64,000 nucleotides of DNA from Pseudomonas wenzhouensis (GCF_021029445.1 NZ_CP072610.1:3782001-3846000), one strand, 5' to 3'. Positions 53,181 through 62,402 are shown, counted from the stretch's first letter. The notes: generated by a model from the sequence alone, not told the origin. Made by a program: numbers and translations.

Positions 53181-54445
53181 TGAAATCCACTCTTAACCAT
53201 CTGTTGCCCAGTGCTCTGGCTCTGGCCGTCATCGCCACACTGCCGGTCGGCAGCGTCCACGCCGCCGGCTTCGTCGAAGACGCCAAGGTCACCCTCGGCC
53301 TGCGCAACTACTACTTCAACCGTAACTACCTGAACAGTACCGATCCGCGAATTCAGGGCGAGCGCCAGGGCCAGGCCGAAGGCTGGACGCAGAACTTCAT
53401 TCTCGATGCCCGCTCCGGCTTCACCGAAGGCACCGTCGGCTTTGGCCTGGACGTGCTCGGTCTGTACAGCCTCAAGCTGGACGGCAACCGTGGCGCCGCC
53501 AATACCCAACTGATGCCGATCCACGATGACGGCCAGGCGGCTGATCAGTTCGGCCGCACCGCCGTGGCCGCCAAAGCCAAGCTCTCCAAGACCGAGTTGA
53601 AGGTCGGCGAGTGGTTCGCCGTACTGCCGATCCTGCGTGCCGACGACGGCCGTTCGCTGCCGCAAACCTTCCAGGGCGCACAGCTGACCTCCAACGAGAT
53701 CGACGGCCTGACCCTGTACGGTGGCCAGTTCTGGAAGAACAGCCAGCGTAACGACGCCAGCCGTGAGGAGATGTCTTTCAGCGGCGTAGAGGGTGATGAC
53801 TTCAACTTCGGCGGTGGTGAATACCGCTTCAACGGCAACAACACCATGGTCGGCGTCTGGCACGCACGCCTGGAAGACGTCTATCAGCAGAGCTACGTGC
53901 AGTTGACCCACAGCCAAGCGGTCGGTGACTGGGTGCTGGGCGCCAATCTCGGCTACGTCACCGGTAAGGAAGAAGGCGCGGCCAAGGCCGGCAACCTGGA
54001 CAACAAGGTCTACCAGGGTGCGCTCACTGCCAAGACCGGCAACAACAGTTTCATGGTTGCCTACCAAAAGCTCAGCGGCGACACCAAGTTCATGCGTATC
54101 GACGGTGCCAGCGGCGGCACCCTGGTCAACGACGGTTTCACCAACAGCTATGACAACCCGGAAGAACGCTCCTGGCAGATCCGCCATGACTACAACTTCG
54201 CCGGCCTCGGCATTCCCGGCCTGACCCTGATGAACCGTTACGTCAGCGGCGATAACGCCACCATCAATGGCCGTAAAAATTCCGAAGAGTGGGGCCGTGA
54301 ATCCGAGCTGGCCTACACCATTCAGGAAGGCAACCTGAAGAACCTGAGCATTCGCTGGCGCAACTCTGATGTACGCCGCGATGGCACGGCTCAGGACATC
54401 CACGAGAACCGCCTGATCATCAACTATCCGCTGTCGATCCTGTAA
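53180..54445 (+). CDS. OprD-family outer-membrane porin
   Basis: 421 residues: signal peptide to VGSVHA, then an 18-strand OprD barrel with GFVEDAKVTLGLRNYYFNRNY at the N-terminus and HENRLIINYPLSIL at the C-terminus. OprD paralogues give specific uptake of carboxylates or amino acids. Next to tctBAC in a hydroaromatic island, this one probably passes the same acid across the outer membrane (inference). Ends in a clear terminator. Confidence 0.93.
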   Translation: MKSTLNHLLPSALALAVIATLPVGSVHAAGFVEDAKVTLGLRNYYFNRNYLNSTDPRIQGERQGQAEGWTQNFILDARSGFTEGTVGFGLDVLGLYSLKLDGNRGAANTQLMPIHDDGQAADQFGRTAVAAKAKLSKTELKVGEWFAVLPILRADDGRSLPQTFQGAQLTSNEIDGLTLYGGQFWKNSQRNDASREEMSFSGVEGDDFNFGGGEYRFNGNNTMVGVWHARLEDVYQQSYVQLTHSQAVGDWVLGANLGYVTGKEEGAAKAGNLDNKVYQGALTAKTGNNSFMVAYQKLSGDTKFMRIDGASGGTLVNDGFTNSYDNPEERSWQIRHDYNFAGLGIPGLTLMNRYVSGDNATINGRKNSEEWGRESELAYTIQEGNLKNLSIRWRNSDVRRDGTAQDIHENRLIINYPLSIL

Positions 54446-54495
54446 GCATCACGCGACATTGCTGCACAAGTGACTCCTAGTGTTACGGCACGTTC

Positions 54496-54522
54496 AGCCC
54501 GTCCTCGTGACGGGCTTTTTTT
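54496..54522 (+). terminator. Intrinsic terminator after the porin gene
   Basis: AGCCCGTC and GACGGGCT arms around CTCGT, followed by TTTTTTT. It separates the porin from the chemoreceptor gene, which starts only 29 bp later. Confidence 0.85.
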
Positions 54523-54551
54523 CATGTGCACCTGTTCGAGGAAATACCCCC

Positions 54552-56477
54552 ATGCGCTGGATCATCGAACGCTGCGCCGACCTCAAGGTCGGGCACAAGC
54601 TTCTGCTGGGCTTTTCACTGGTCATGCTGCTGACCCTGGCTGTCGCCCTGGGTGGCTGGCGCACCGCCAGCGACATCCTCGGGCATGCCGGACAATCACT
54701 CCAGGTGGCCGATCTGAAGCAGCAGATTGTGCAACTGCGCCTCGCCGAAAAGGATTACCTGCTGACTCCGCAGGCCGCTCACGCAGCGTTGATAGCCGAT
54801 CAGCACGCCGCCATCACCGAACAACTGACCACCCTCACCACCGACACCGAACAACTGCAGCAGGACAACAGCGCTTATCTGCAGCAGTTCGCTCTGCTGC
54901 GAGCGACGCAGTCACAGGCCAGCACCGCGCAGACCGGCATGGCGATACGTGCTGACGAAGCGCTGATCCAGTTCGAGATGGTCACTCAGGATTTGTTCAA
55001 CCTGCTTCGCAATCAACTGTTCGAAGGCGCAGCGGGTACTCAGAGTAGCGTCGATCAGACCGAGGCTGCAGCGCGCCTGAGTCAGAGCCTGCTGCAACTG
55101 CGCCAGGCAGAAAGCCGCTTCATCACCCACCACGACGCTGCCGATGCTGCTCTATGGCAGGCACGCTTCAGCAGCATGACCGAAGCAGCGCAACAGTTGC
55201 GTGCACAACTCGCCGCACTGCAGCAGGCATCGCTGGACGAAGCACTGCGCGCGCTCGACAGCTATCGCGAATCCTTCGAACATTACCGGCAGAGCCATGA
55301 GGCCGAACAGCAGAGTCGTCAGCAACTGACCGAGCTGGCGCGGGGCATGCTTGAGCACGGCGACGCCTTGCAGAAACGCCAGCAGCAGAACATGCGCGAG
55401 GGCAACCGCGAGTCCCTGCAAGCTCTGGCCCTGCTGACCGCTGCCGCCTTGCTTCTGGCGCTGCTGGCCAGTTGGCTGATACGCCGAATGATCGTCGGCC
55501 CACTGCACACGTGCCTGCAACTGGCCCAACAGGTCGCAGACGGCAATCTCAGTGGCACTCGCAGCGTCACGAGGCGCGACGAAGTCGGTCAACTCCTTGG
55601 TGCACTGCAGAGCATGCGTGACCACCTGCGCGAATTGATCGGGCAGATTGGCGGTAGCGCGACGCAGATCGCCGCTGCCGCAGAGGAGCTGTCTGCCGTC
55701 AGCGAACAGACCCGCGCCGGCGTGCGCGAACAGAGCGAAGAGTCCAGCCAGACGGCCTGTGCCATGCAGCAAATGGTCGCCAGCGTGCAACAGGTAGCCG
55801 GTGACGCCGAGCACGCCTCACAAGCCGCGCAACAGGCCGAAGCGCAAACCCGCGACGGTGATCTCCAGGTGCGCCAGGTCGTCGAGCAGATCGAGCGCCT
55901 GGCCACCGAAGTGGCGCACACCGGGCAGACCGTCAGCCAGGTGCAAGGCGAGAGCCAACGCATTGGCAGTGTGCTGGATGTGATCAAATCCATCGCCGAG
56001 CAGACCAACCTGCTTGCGCTCAATGCCGCCATCGAGGCGGCGCGTGCCGGTGAACAAGGCCGCGGCTTCGCCGTGGTCGCCGATGAAGTACGCGCCCTGG
56101 CGCGCCGCACCCAGGACTCGACTCGCGAGATCGAAGCGCTGATTGCCAGCCTGCAGCATCGCGTGCAGCAGGCCGTCGCTCAGACGCAGGCCAGCCAGAG
56201 CCTCAGCCATGACGCAGTAAGCAGCGTCGAGCGGGCCGGCCAGAGCCTCACGCAGATCAATCAGGCCGTTGCGCTGATCGAGCAGATGAACCAGCAGATC
56301 GCCAGTGCCGCCGAGCAACAGAGTGCGGTGGCGATGGACATCAACCGTAGCCTGGACAACGTGCGCAGCATCGGTGAACAAAGCGCCAACGCGACCGAAC
56401 AAACTGCACTGTCCAGTGCCGAGTTGGCCAGGCTGGGGGGCGAGTTGCAGCTGCGCATCGGCCGTTTTCGTACCTGA
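54552..56477 (+). CDS. Methyl-accepting chemotaxis protein with a long helical sensor domain
   Basis: 641 residues from the ATG at 54552 ([10 protein letters not shown]). TM1 at about 16-36, TM2 at about 290-311, HAMP to about 365, then a signalling domain whose hairpin tip is [37 protein letters not shown]. The 250-residue periplasmic region carries two similar segments, [12 protein letters not shown] and [12 protein letters not shown], the twin-module layout of HBM sensors (McpS type). P. putida PcaY is known to sense quinate, shikimate and related ring acids. Next to the porin and transporter, this receptor likely senses the island's substrate (inference). Confidence 0.92.
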   Translation: MRWIIERCADLKVGHKLLLGFSLVMLLTLAVALGGWRTASDILGHAGQSLQVADLKQQIVQLRLAEKDYLLTPQAAHAALIADQHAAITEQLTTLTTDTEQLQQDNSAYLQQFALLRATQSQASTAQTGMAIRADEALIQFEMVTQDLFNLLRNQLFEGAAGTQSSVDQTEAAARLSQSLLQLRQAESRFITHHDAADAALWQARFSSMTEAAQQLRAQLAALQQASLDEALRALDSYRESFEHYRQSHEAEQQSRQQLTELARGMLEHGDALQKRQQQNMREGNRESLQALALLTAAALLLALLASWLIRRMIVGPLHTCLQLAQQVADGNLSGTRSVTRRDEVGQLLGALQSMRDHLRELIGQIGGSATQIAAAAEELSAVSEQTRAGVREQSEESSQTACAMQQMVASVQQVAGDAEHASQAAQQAEAQTRDGDLQVRQVVEQIERLATEVAHTGQTVSQVQGESQRIGSVLDVIKSIAEQTNLLALNAAIEAARAGEQGRGFAVVADEVRALARRTQDSTREIEALIASLQHRVQQAVAQTQASQSLSHDAVSSVERAGQSLTQINQAVALIEQMNQQIASAAEQQSAVAMDINRSLDNVRSIGEQSANATEQTALSSAELARLGGELQLRIGRFRT

Positions 56478-56483
56478 ACATCC

Positions 56484-56523
56484 CAGCCGTAGGGTGGACA
56501 ACCCGCGGCTTGTCCACCATCGC
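56484..56523. repeat. GTAGGG-type intergenic repeat
   Basis: CGTAGGGTGGACAACCCGCGG followed by CTTGTCCACC forms a hairpin of GGTGGACAA-type arms. Family resemblance to the GTAGGGnG elements at 26618, 29550, 60098 and 62430. It lies downstream of the chemoreceptor gene. Confidence 0.55.
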
Positions 56524-56664
56524 GGCTCATGCGCAAGACGCAGTCACTGCCCTTTCACGGATTGCATCTGCGCTACACCTTCAATAATTGACCGCTAACC
56601 GCACGACTTCCCGGGCGAATCATCCGACAGTGCTTGGCGCCTCGACATTCATCACATAAAATCC

Positions 56665-56677
56665 GGAACCAAGTTCC
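56665..56677. promoter_or_regulatory. GGAACCAAGTTCC palindrome upstream of flavoprotein copy 3
   Basis: Palindrome GGAACC-A-AGTTCC-like (GGAACCAAGTTCC) followed by AATAAATA, 28 bp before the gene start. It matches the site upstream of the Gfo/Idh gene at 48444-48460. Confidence 0.5.
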
Positions 56678-56681
56678 AATA

Positions 56682-56689
56682 AATAACAA
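56682..56689 (+). promoter_or_regulatory. Hfq/Crc CA-type motif before flavoprotein copy 3
   Basis: AATAACAA fits AAnAAnAA and sits just ahead of the GCGGAGA ribosome-binding site, 15 bases before the ATG at 56705. Confidence 0.45.
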
Positions 56690-56704
56690 ATGCGGAGATC
56701 AGCC

Positions 56705-58399
56705 ATGCCCAACGCCTCACTCGACTGCGATCTGCTGGTGGTCGGTTCCGGCGCGGCCGGGCTGGCGGCCGCTGTCAGCGCCGCGCACCTGGGCAAACGG
56801 GTGATCCTGGTGGAGAAGGACGCGGTGCTGGGCGGCGCGACTGCATGGTCCGGCGGCTGGCTGTGGGCGCCACGCAACCCGCTGGCCCAGCGCGCCGGCA
56901 TCATTGAAGACATCGAGCAGCCGCGCACCTACCTGCGCAACGAGCTGGGCGAGCATTATCGCCCCGAGCTGGTGGACGCCTTTCTGCAGCACTGCCCGGA
57001 GATGGTCGCCTTCTTCGAGCAGCACACCGCGCTGCAGTTCGTCGATGGCAACGGTATTCCCGACATGCACGGCGACACACCAGGCGCCGCCACCGGCGGT
57101 CATCAGGTGATCGCCGCGCCCTACGATGGCCGCGAGGTGCTCGACCTGCTACCACGCCTGCGCAAGACCATGCGCGAGACCTCCTTCATGGGCATGCCGA
57201 TCATGGCCGGTGCCGATCTGGCCGCCTTCCTCAACATGACCCGCTCGCCCAAGGCGCTGCTGCACGTCATCCGCCGCTTCACCCGCCACCTCTACCACCT
57301 GGCCCGCTATGGTCGCGCCATGCACCTGGTCAACGGCGTGGCACTGATCGCCCGTCTGGCCCGCTCGGCGCAGGATCTCGGTGTGCAGATGCTGGAGTCC
57401 ACGCCCGCGCAGCGCCTGATCGTCGAGAACAGCAGCGTATGTGGCGCCGTGGTGCTGCATGCCGGCGAGGACATGACTATCCGCGCCAAGGCCGTGGTGC
57501 TGGCAGCCGGCGGCTTCCCCAATGATCCGCAGCGGCGCCAGGCGATGTTCCCGCGCGATGCCAGCGGCCATGACAACCTCGCCTTGCCGCCGCTCAGTTG
57601 CTCCGGTGACGGCCTGCGCCTGGGCGAAAGCGTTGGCGGACGTGTGGCCGACGACCTGCGCTCGCCGGTGGCCTGGGCGCCGGTGTCGAAGGTGCCCTAC
57701 CCCGACGGCAGCGTCGGTCACTTCCCCCACATCATCGACCGCGGCAAGCCCGGCATCATCGGCGTGCTGCAAAACGGCCAGCGCTTCGTCAACGAGGCCG
57801 GCGGCTACTACGACTACGTCGACGCCATGCTCAAGGCAATCCCCGAGGATCAGGAGGCCTGCTCCTGGCTGATCTGCGACCACCGCTTCCAGCGTCGTTA
57901 TGGCCTCGGCTTCGCCCGCCCGGCGCCGCTGCCGGTGGCGCCGCATATCCGCAACGGCTACCTCAAGCGCGGCGCCACCCTGGAAGAGCTGGCCGTTGCC
58001 TGCGGCATCGATCCGCTTGGCCTGGTTGCCACCGTCAATGACTTCAACCGCCACGCGCGCCTCGGTGAAGACCCGCAATTCGGCCGTGGCAGCACGCCCT
58101 TCAATCGCCGCAGTGGCGACGCCCAGCACGCCGGCCCTAACCCCTGCGTGGCGCCCATCGAGCACGGCCCGTTCTATGCGGTGAAGGTACAGCCCGGCTG
58201 CTTCGGCACCTTCGCTGGTTTACGCACCGATGGCCTGGCGCGAGTGCTGGATGCTGCTGGCCAACCGATTGCAGGGCTCTATGCAGCGGGGACGGATATG
58301 GCCAGCCCCCTGGGTGGACATTATCCGTCAGGCGGGATCAACCTCGGGCCGGCGCTTACCTTCGGCTATATCGCCGGACGCCACGCGGCCACGCTCTGA
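56705..58399 (+). CDS. FAD-dependent oxidoreductase, 3-ketosteroid-dehydrogenase-like (copy 3)
   Basis: 564 residues from the ATG at 56705 (MPNASLDCDL), with GCGGAGA upstream. FAD motif DLLVVGSGAAGLAAAVSAAHLG, then VEKDAVLGGATAWSGGWLWAPRNPLA, and C-terminal GTDMASPLGGHYPSGGINLGPALTFGY, keeping the Tyr and the Gly at +4 (YPSGG). By eye closest to copy 2. It stands alone between the chemoreceptor and the AraC gene, with its own candidate operator. A keto-ring desaturase role is inferred. Confidence 0.86.
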   Translation: MPNASLDCDLLVVGSGAAGLAAAVSAAHLGKRVILVEKDAVLGGATAWSGGWLWAPRNPLAQRAGIIEDIEQPRTYLRNELGEHYRPELVDAFLQHCPEMVAFFEQHTALQFVDGNGIPDMHGDTPGAATGGHQVIAAPYDGREVLDLLPRLRKTMRETSFMGMPIMAGADLAAFLNMTRSPKALLHVIRRFTRHLYHLARYGRAMHLVNGVALIARLARSAQDLGVQMLESTPAQRLIVENSSVCGAVVLHAGEDMTIRAKAVVLAAGGFPNDPQRRQAMFPRDASGHDNLALPPLSCSGDGLRLGESVGGRVADDLRSPVAWAPVSKVPYPDGSVGHFPHIIDRGKPGIIGVLQNGQRFVNEAGGYYDYVDAMLKAIPEDQEACSWLICDHRFQRRYGLGFARPAPLPVAPHIRNGYLKRGATLEELAVACGIDPLGLVATVNDFNRHARLGEDPQFGRGSTPFNRRSGDAQHAGPNPCVAPIEHGPFYAVKVQPGCFGTFAGLRTDGLARVLDAAGQPIAGLYAAGTDMASPLGGHYPSGGINLGPALTFGYIAGRHAATL

Positions 58400-58528
58400 A
58401 CTGCAGTAGCCATGGGTGGCGGGCGTGAATATCGCGGTAAAGCGCATGGCAAACGGGCAGCGATCAAAGTCGCAATCGCCGGACACCCTCTTCAGCTGTG
58501 GCGCATGCTGTTGATGCAACCGGACAGT

Positions 58529-59398
58529 TCAGCGATGCAGCCGAAACGCCTTAGGCGCCATGCCGGTGCCACGCTTGAAGAAGCGCGAGAAGTAGCCCGG
58601 TTCGGAAAAGCCCAGGCTGTCTGAAACCTGGCTCACCGTCATGGTGGTATACACCAGGCACCGTTTGGCCTCGAACAGCAGCCGCTGATTGACCAGTTGC
58701 AAGGCGGACTGCCCGGCCAGCCGCCGGCACAGCGCATTGAGGTGCGCAGCACTGATGCCCAGGCGCGTGGCGTAGTGCTCGATGGGCAGATGTTCGCGAA
58801 AATGGACTTCGAGCAACTGCACGAATGCCTGCACATGCTCGCGCCCTCTGGCATCGGCAGGTTCCTGCGCCTGAGTGTGCGCCAGTTGACGACGTGCGAT
58901 AGTCACCAGCAGGACACTGATCAGCAATTGCAGCATCAGCTCCCGCGCGGGTTCGAAGCGGCCGTACTCCTGGGCGATCGACTCGAACAGGGCATCCAGA
59001 TAACGGCGCTGCTCACCCACTTCGTAGTACATGGGGCTCTGCAGTGCCTGCTGCCCCAGTGGTGCGGCCAGCCGTTCAACCAACGGACGCGCCAGGCTCA
59101 GCACATACCCCTGAATGTCATGCGAGAAGCGAAAACCGTGCACGCACAGCGCCGGCACGATCTGCAGCGATGCGCTACGCACCTGACGTAGTTGGCCCTC
59201 GACCTCCAGCTCCGCCACCCCTGCCTGTACATAGAGCAACTGCAACAGATCCGCATGCCGGTGCGGTTTGATCTCCCAGCCGTGCAACTGACTGCGCTCG
59301 GGAATCGACTCGCAATGGATCAGGTCAGGTGTCGGCCACGCAGCAGTCTCACCGTAGAGTTTGAACACCGGCACCAGGGGCGCTTTCGAAGCAATCAT
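58529..59398 (-). CDS. AraC-family regulator (PobR-like)
   Basis: 289 residues from the ATG at 59398 (MIASKAPLVP). The N-terminal cupin-like sensor domain has HGWEIKPHRHADLLQLLYVQAG. The C-terminal AraC HTH (about 190-289) shows HYATRLGISAAHLNALCRRLAGQSALQLVNQRLLFEAKRCLVYTTMTVSQVSDSLGFSEPGYFSRFFKRGTGMAPKAFR. It resembles the AraC-type PobR of Pseudomonas that controls 4-hydroxybenzoate hydroxylase, but no pobA lies in view. Same strand as the pca genes, which end 262 bp upstream of it. Confidence 0.87.
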   Translation of the reverse strand: MIASKAPLVPVFKLYGETAAWPTPDLIHCESIPERSQLHGWEIKPHRHADLLQLLYVQAGVAELEVEGQLRQVRSASLQIVPALCVHGFRFSHDIQGYVLSLARPLVERLAAPLGQQALQSPMYYEVGEQRRYLDALFESIAQEYGRFEPARELMLQLLISVLLVTIARRQLAHTQAQEPADARGREHVQAFVQLLEVHFREHLPIEHYATRLGISAAHLNALCRRLAGQSALQLVNQRLLFEAKRCLVYTTMTVSQVSDSLGFSEPGYFSRFFKRGTGMAPKAFRLHR

Positions 59399-59607
59399 GG
59401 CAGGACTCCGGAACCCTCGAAAAATCCAATGGCACTTGCCAGATACTGCCCTGCAAGCAGGCTTTGATCCATAAGAAGGCAGACTCGGGCATAGGCCCGC
59501 ATACAGCGCCACCTCTCGGAAAAATCATCGTACAGGCATTATGGGAGAGATGATCACTGGGAGGGTTGTGATTGGCGAAGCCCCCCCTCAGTCACGCGCA
59601 TCAGGCA

Positions 59608-59645
59608 TAAAAAGCGCCGCCCGGATGCGTGGTCCGTGCGGCGCT
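59608..59645 (-). terminator. Intrinsic terminator of the pca operon
   Basis: On the minus strand AGCGCCGC pairs with GCGGCGCT (59613-59620 and 59638-59645) and is followed by TTTTT, 16 bp after the pcaC stop. Confidence 0.8.
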
Positions 59646-59660
59646 GCATTACTCGCGGGT

Positions 59661-60056
59661 TCAGTCCTGCTGGGACTCGACACCCAGCTCGTCCCACACG
59701 GCTTCGGCCAGGTGGAAGGTGGCATTGGCCGCCGGGATGCCGCAGTAGATGGCGCTCTGCATGATCACTTCCTTGATCTCTTCGCGGCTCACCCCGTTGT
59801 TCTTCGCCGCACGCAGGTGCAGCTTCAGTTCGCCTTCGCGGTTCATGCCGATGAGCATGGCGATGGTGATCAGGCTGCGGGTGTGGCGCGGCAGGCCGGG
59901 GCGCGTCCAGATATCGCCCCAGGCGTGACGGGTGATCATCTCCTGGAATTCTTCGTTGAACGGCGTCAGATTCTGCAGGCTGCGGTCGACGTGGGCATCG
60001 CCCAGTACCGCACGGCGCACCTGCATGCCGGCTTCGTAGCGTTGTTTCTCGTCCAT
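59661..60056 (-). CDS. pcaC: 4-carboxymuconolactone decarboxylase PcaC
   Basis: Decarboxylates gamma-carboxymuconolactone to beta-ketoadipate enol-lactone. 131 residues from the ATG at 60056 (MDEKQRYEAG), the usual size. The AhpD-like core shows TRPGLPRHTRSLITIAMLIGMNREGELKLHLRAAKNNGVSREEIKEVIMQSAIYCG. The upstream 87-bp gap to pcaD contains a 21-bp inverted repeat. Last gene of the operon. Confidence 0.96.
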   Translation of the reverse strand: MDEKQRYEAGMQVRRAVLGDAHVDRSLQNLTPFNEEFQEMITRHAWGDIWTRPGLPRHTRSLITIAMLIGMNREGELKLHLRAAKNNGVSREEIKEVIMQSAIYCGIPAANATFHLAEAVWDELGVESQQD

Positions 60057-60077
60057 AGCATCACTCCCAAAAGAAGC

Positions 60078-60134
60078 GGTGCGCACGGCGCACCCTACTG
60101 TTCCACACACACCGTAGGGTGCGCCGTGCGCACC
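60078..60134. repeat. Large inverted repeat between pcaD and pcaC
   Basis: Two exactly complementary 21-base arms, 60078-60098 and 60114-60134, separated by 15 bases. Each arm holds the GTAGGGTGCGC / GCGCACCCTAC element. The transcript would form a very stable stem inside the pca operon. It is the clearest doublet of the GTAGGG repeat family here. Confidence 0.85.
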
Positions 60135-60143
60135 ATGACAGGC

Positions 60144-60932
60144 TCAGGCGCGCAGAAAATCCAACACGCGCTGGCTGAAGTCATCGCCCGCCTGCACGTT
60201 GGACAGGTGCGCGGCGTGGAACTCAACTAACTCGGCACCCGCGATGCGCTCCTGCATGAAGCGGCCATGCTCAGTGGTGGTCACCGGGTCGCCGCTACCA
60301 CAGACGATCAAGGTCGGTGCGCGGATGGCGCCGAGTTGCTCACGGTAATCGGCATCACGCACCGCTGCACAGTTGGCCGCGTAGCCTTCGGGCGAAGTCT
60401 GCGCCAGCATGCCGACGATGGGCTCGACCTTGTCCAGATTGGCCTCGGCGAAGTCAGCGGTGAACCAGCGCGAGATCGACGCATCACGCAGATCACGCAT
60501 GGCCTGAGCGCCACCGGCCAGCACGGTTTCGATGCGCGGGTTCCACACCTCCGGCGTGCCGATCTTGGCGGCGGTGTTGCACAGCACCAGGCGCTCGATG
60601 CGCTCGGGCGCGTTGATGCCCAGCCACTGGCCGATCAACCCGCCCATGGACAGCCCACAGAAATGCGCCTTGGCGATGCCCAGCGCATCGAGCAGGGCCA
60701 GCACGTCGCGGCCGTTCTGTTCGATGCTGTACGGGCCTTCGGTCACCAGCGAAGCGCCATGACCACGGGTGTCGTAACGCAGCACCTGGAAGTGCTGGGT
60801 GAAGGCCGCGATCTGCGCGTCCCACATGTGCAGGTCGGTGCCCAGCGAGTTGGACAGCACCAGCACCGGCGCACCGGCCGGCCCTTCGAGCAGGTAGTTC
60901 AAATCGCCATCGGCGAGACGTACGGCAGGCAT
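60144..60932 (-). CDS. pcaD: 3-oxoadipate enol-lactonase PcaD
   Basis: Alpha/beta hydrolase that opens beta-ketoadipate enol-lactone. 262 residues. The nucleophile elbow is FCGLSMGGLIGQWLG; the acid lies in VCGSGDPVTTTEHG and the His in FHAAHLSNVQAG. Nine bases after pcaB. Confidence 0.95.
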   Translation of the reverse strand: MPAVRLADGDLNYLLEGPAGAPVLVLSNSLGTDLHMWDAQIAAFTQHFQVLRYDTRGHGASLVTEGPYSIEQNGRDVLALLDALGIAKAHFCGLSMGGLIGQWLGINAPERIERLVLCNTAAKIGTPEVWNPRIETVLAGGAQAMRDLRDASISRWFTADFAEANLDKVEPIVGMLAQTSPEGYAANCAAVRDADYREQLGAIRAPTLIVCGSGDPVTTTEHGRFMQERIAGAELVEFHAAHLSNVQAGDDFSQRVLDFLRA

Positions 60933-60941
60933 GAATGACTC

Positions 60942-62294
60942 CTAACGCGACAATTGGTTGTGTTCGGCAACGGCCCGCTCGACCCAACGGCGAGCCTGGC
61001 CCAGGTAATGCGCCGCATCGAGCAGACGATCAAGCTCGGCAGCAGAAAGTTGTGCGCTGACCTCGGCGTTGGCGCCGAGCACGGCGCGCAGGTGAACGCC
61101 CTCGCGCACGGCCTGTTTGCAGCACTGTTCGATCAGGTGATGGGCAGCATCGCGACCGATCTTCTGCGCCAGGGCGATGCTCACCGCCTCGGCCAGCACC
61201 AGCCCCTGGGTCAGCTCAAGATTGGCGCGCATACGCGCGGCATCCACCTCCAGCCCCGGCACCACCAAGAGCGCCTGCTGCAGGGCGCCGGAGACCAGGC
61301 AGCACAGCTCCGGCAGGGTGTCCCACTCGGCGTGCCACAGGCCGAGGCTGCGCTCGTGCTCCTGCGGCATGGCGGCGAACATGGTCGCCACCAGGCCCGG
61401 CGCGCGCGTGGCGGCGCCGATCAGCACGGCAGCGCTGACCGGGTTGCGCTTATGCGGCATGGTCGACGAGCCGCCCTTGCCCGGCGCAGCCGGCTCGAAG
61501 ACTTCGCCGGCTTCGGTCTGCATCAGCAGGCTGAGGTCGCGGCCCAGCTTGCCGAGGCTGCCGGCGATCATCCCCAGCAGGCTGGCGAATTCCACCAGGC
61601 GATCACGCTGGGTGTGCCAGGGTTGCTCGGGCTGGGTCAGCTCCAACTCCTGCGCCAGCGCACCGCTGACCGACCAGCCAGCCTCGCCCAGTGCCGCCAG
61701 GCTGCCGGAGGCGCCGCCGAACTGCAGGCTCAGCAGGCGCGGCTTGAGTTCGCTCAGGCGCTGGCGATGGCGGGTAACGGCGCCGAGCACACCGGCCAAC
61801 TTCATGCCGAGGGTGACCGGCGTGGCCTGCTGCAGCCAGGTACGCCCGGCCAGCGGAGTGTCGATATGGCGCTCGGCCTGCGCCACCAGGGCATCGCCCA
61901 GCTTCGCCAGATCGCTTTCCAGCAGGCCGATGGCAGCGCGCAGTTGCAGCATCAGGCCGCTGTCCATGGCGTCCTGGCTGGTGGCACCGAGGTGCACATA
62001 ACGTTCGGCCTCAGGGGCAGTGACAGCGATGCGCTTACCCAATGCCTTGACCAGCGGGATGGCGGAATTACCCGCCGTGGCGATGGCCTGGGCCAGCGCC
62101 GGGTAATCATAGAGTTCGGCCTTGCAGGCGGCCTCGATGGGCGCCACGGCCTCGGCGGGGATCAGCCCCACGCGCGCCTCAGCCCGCGCCAGGGCGGCCT
62201 CGAAGTCGAGCATGCCCTGCACCCGCCCGGCGTCGCAGAAGATCGCGCGCATGGCCGGCGCGGTGAAATAGGCATCGAAAAGTTGGTTGCTCAC
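60942..62294 (-). CDS. pcaB: 3-carboxy-cis,cis-muconate cycloisomerase PcaB
   Basis: Fumarase/aspartase-superfamily lactonising enzyme that converts beta-carboxymuconate to gamma-carboxymuconolactone. 450 residues. The superfamily signature is GKGGSSTMPHKRNPV, with the upstream YVHLGATSQDAMDSG. It is the first gene after a 162-bp gap behind pcaF; the pcaT transporter that stands there in other pseudomonads is missing. Confidence 0.95.
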   Translation of the reverse strand: MSNQLFDAYFTAPAMRAIFCDAGRVQGMLDFEAALARAEARVGLIPAEAVAPIEAACKAELYDYPALAQAIATAGNSAIPLVKALGKRIAVTAPEAERYVHLGATSQDAMDSGLMLQLRAAIGLLESDLAKLGDALVAQAERHIDTPLAGRTWLQQATPVTLGMKLAGVLGAVTRHRQRLSELKPRLLSLQFGGASGSLAALGEAGWSVSGALAQELELTQPEQPWHTQRDRLVEFASLLGMIAGSLGKLGRDLSLLMQTEAGEVFEPAAPGKGGSSTMPHKRNPVSAAVLIGAATRAPGLVATMFAAMPQEHERSLGLWHAEWDTLPELCCLVSGALQQALLVVPGLEVDAARMRANLELTQGLVLAEAVSIALAQKIGRDAAHHLIEQCCKQAVREGVHLRAVLGANAEVSAQLSAAELDRLLDAAHYLGQARRWVERAVAEHNQLSR

Positions 62295-62402
62295 GCGCGC
62301 AACGCTCCTGGGAAAAATGTACGGCTAGTGTGGCATCAACCGGCGGCGCCGCGCACGGCACCGTGGGAGGGGCGTAGGGGGGGCCGGGCGGCGATCCGTT
62401 TT

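Noticed and set aside
60078..60134. Inverted repeat considered as insertion sequence ends
   Set aside because: The arms are only 15 bp apart, with no transposase and no target duplication.
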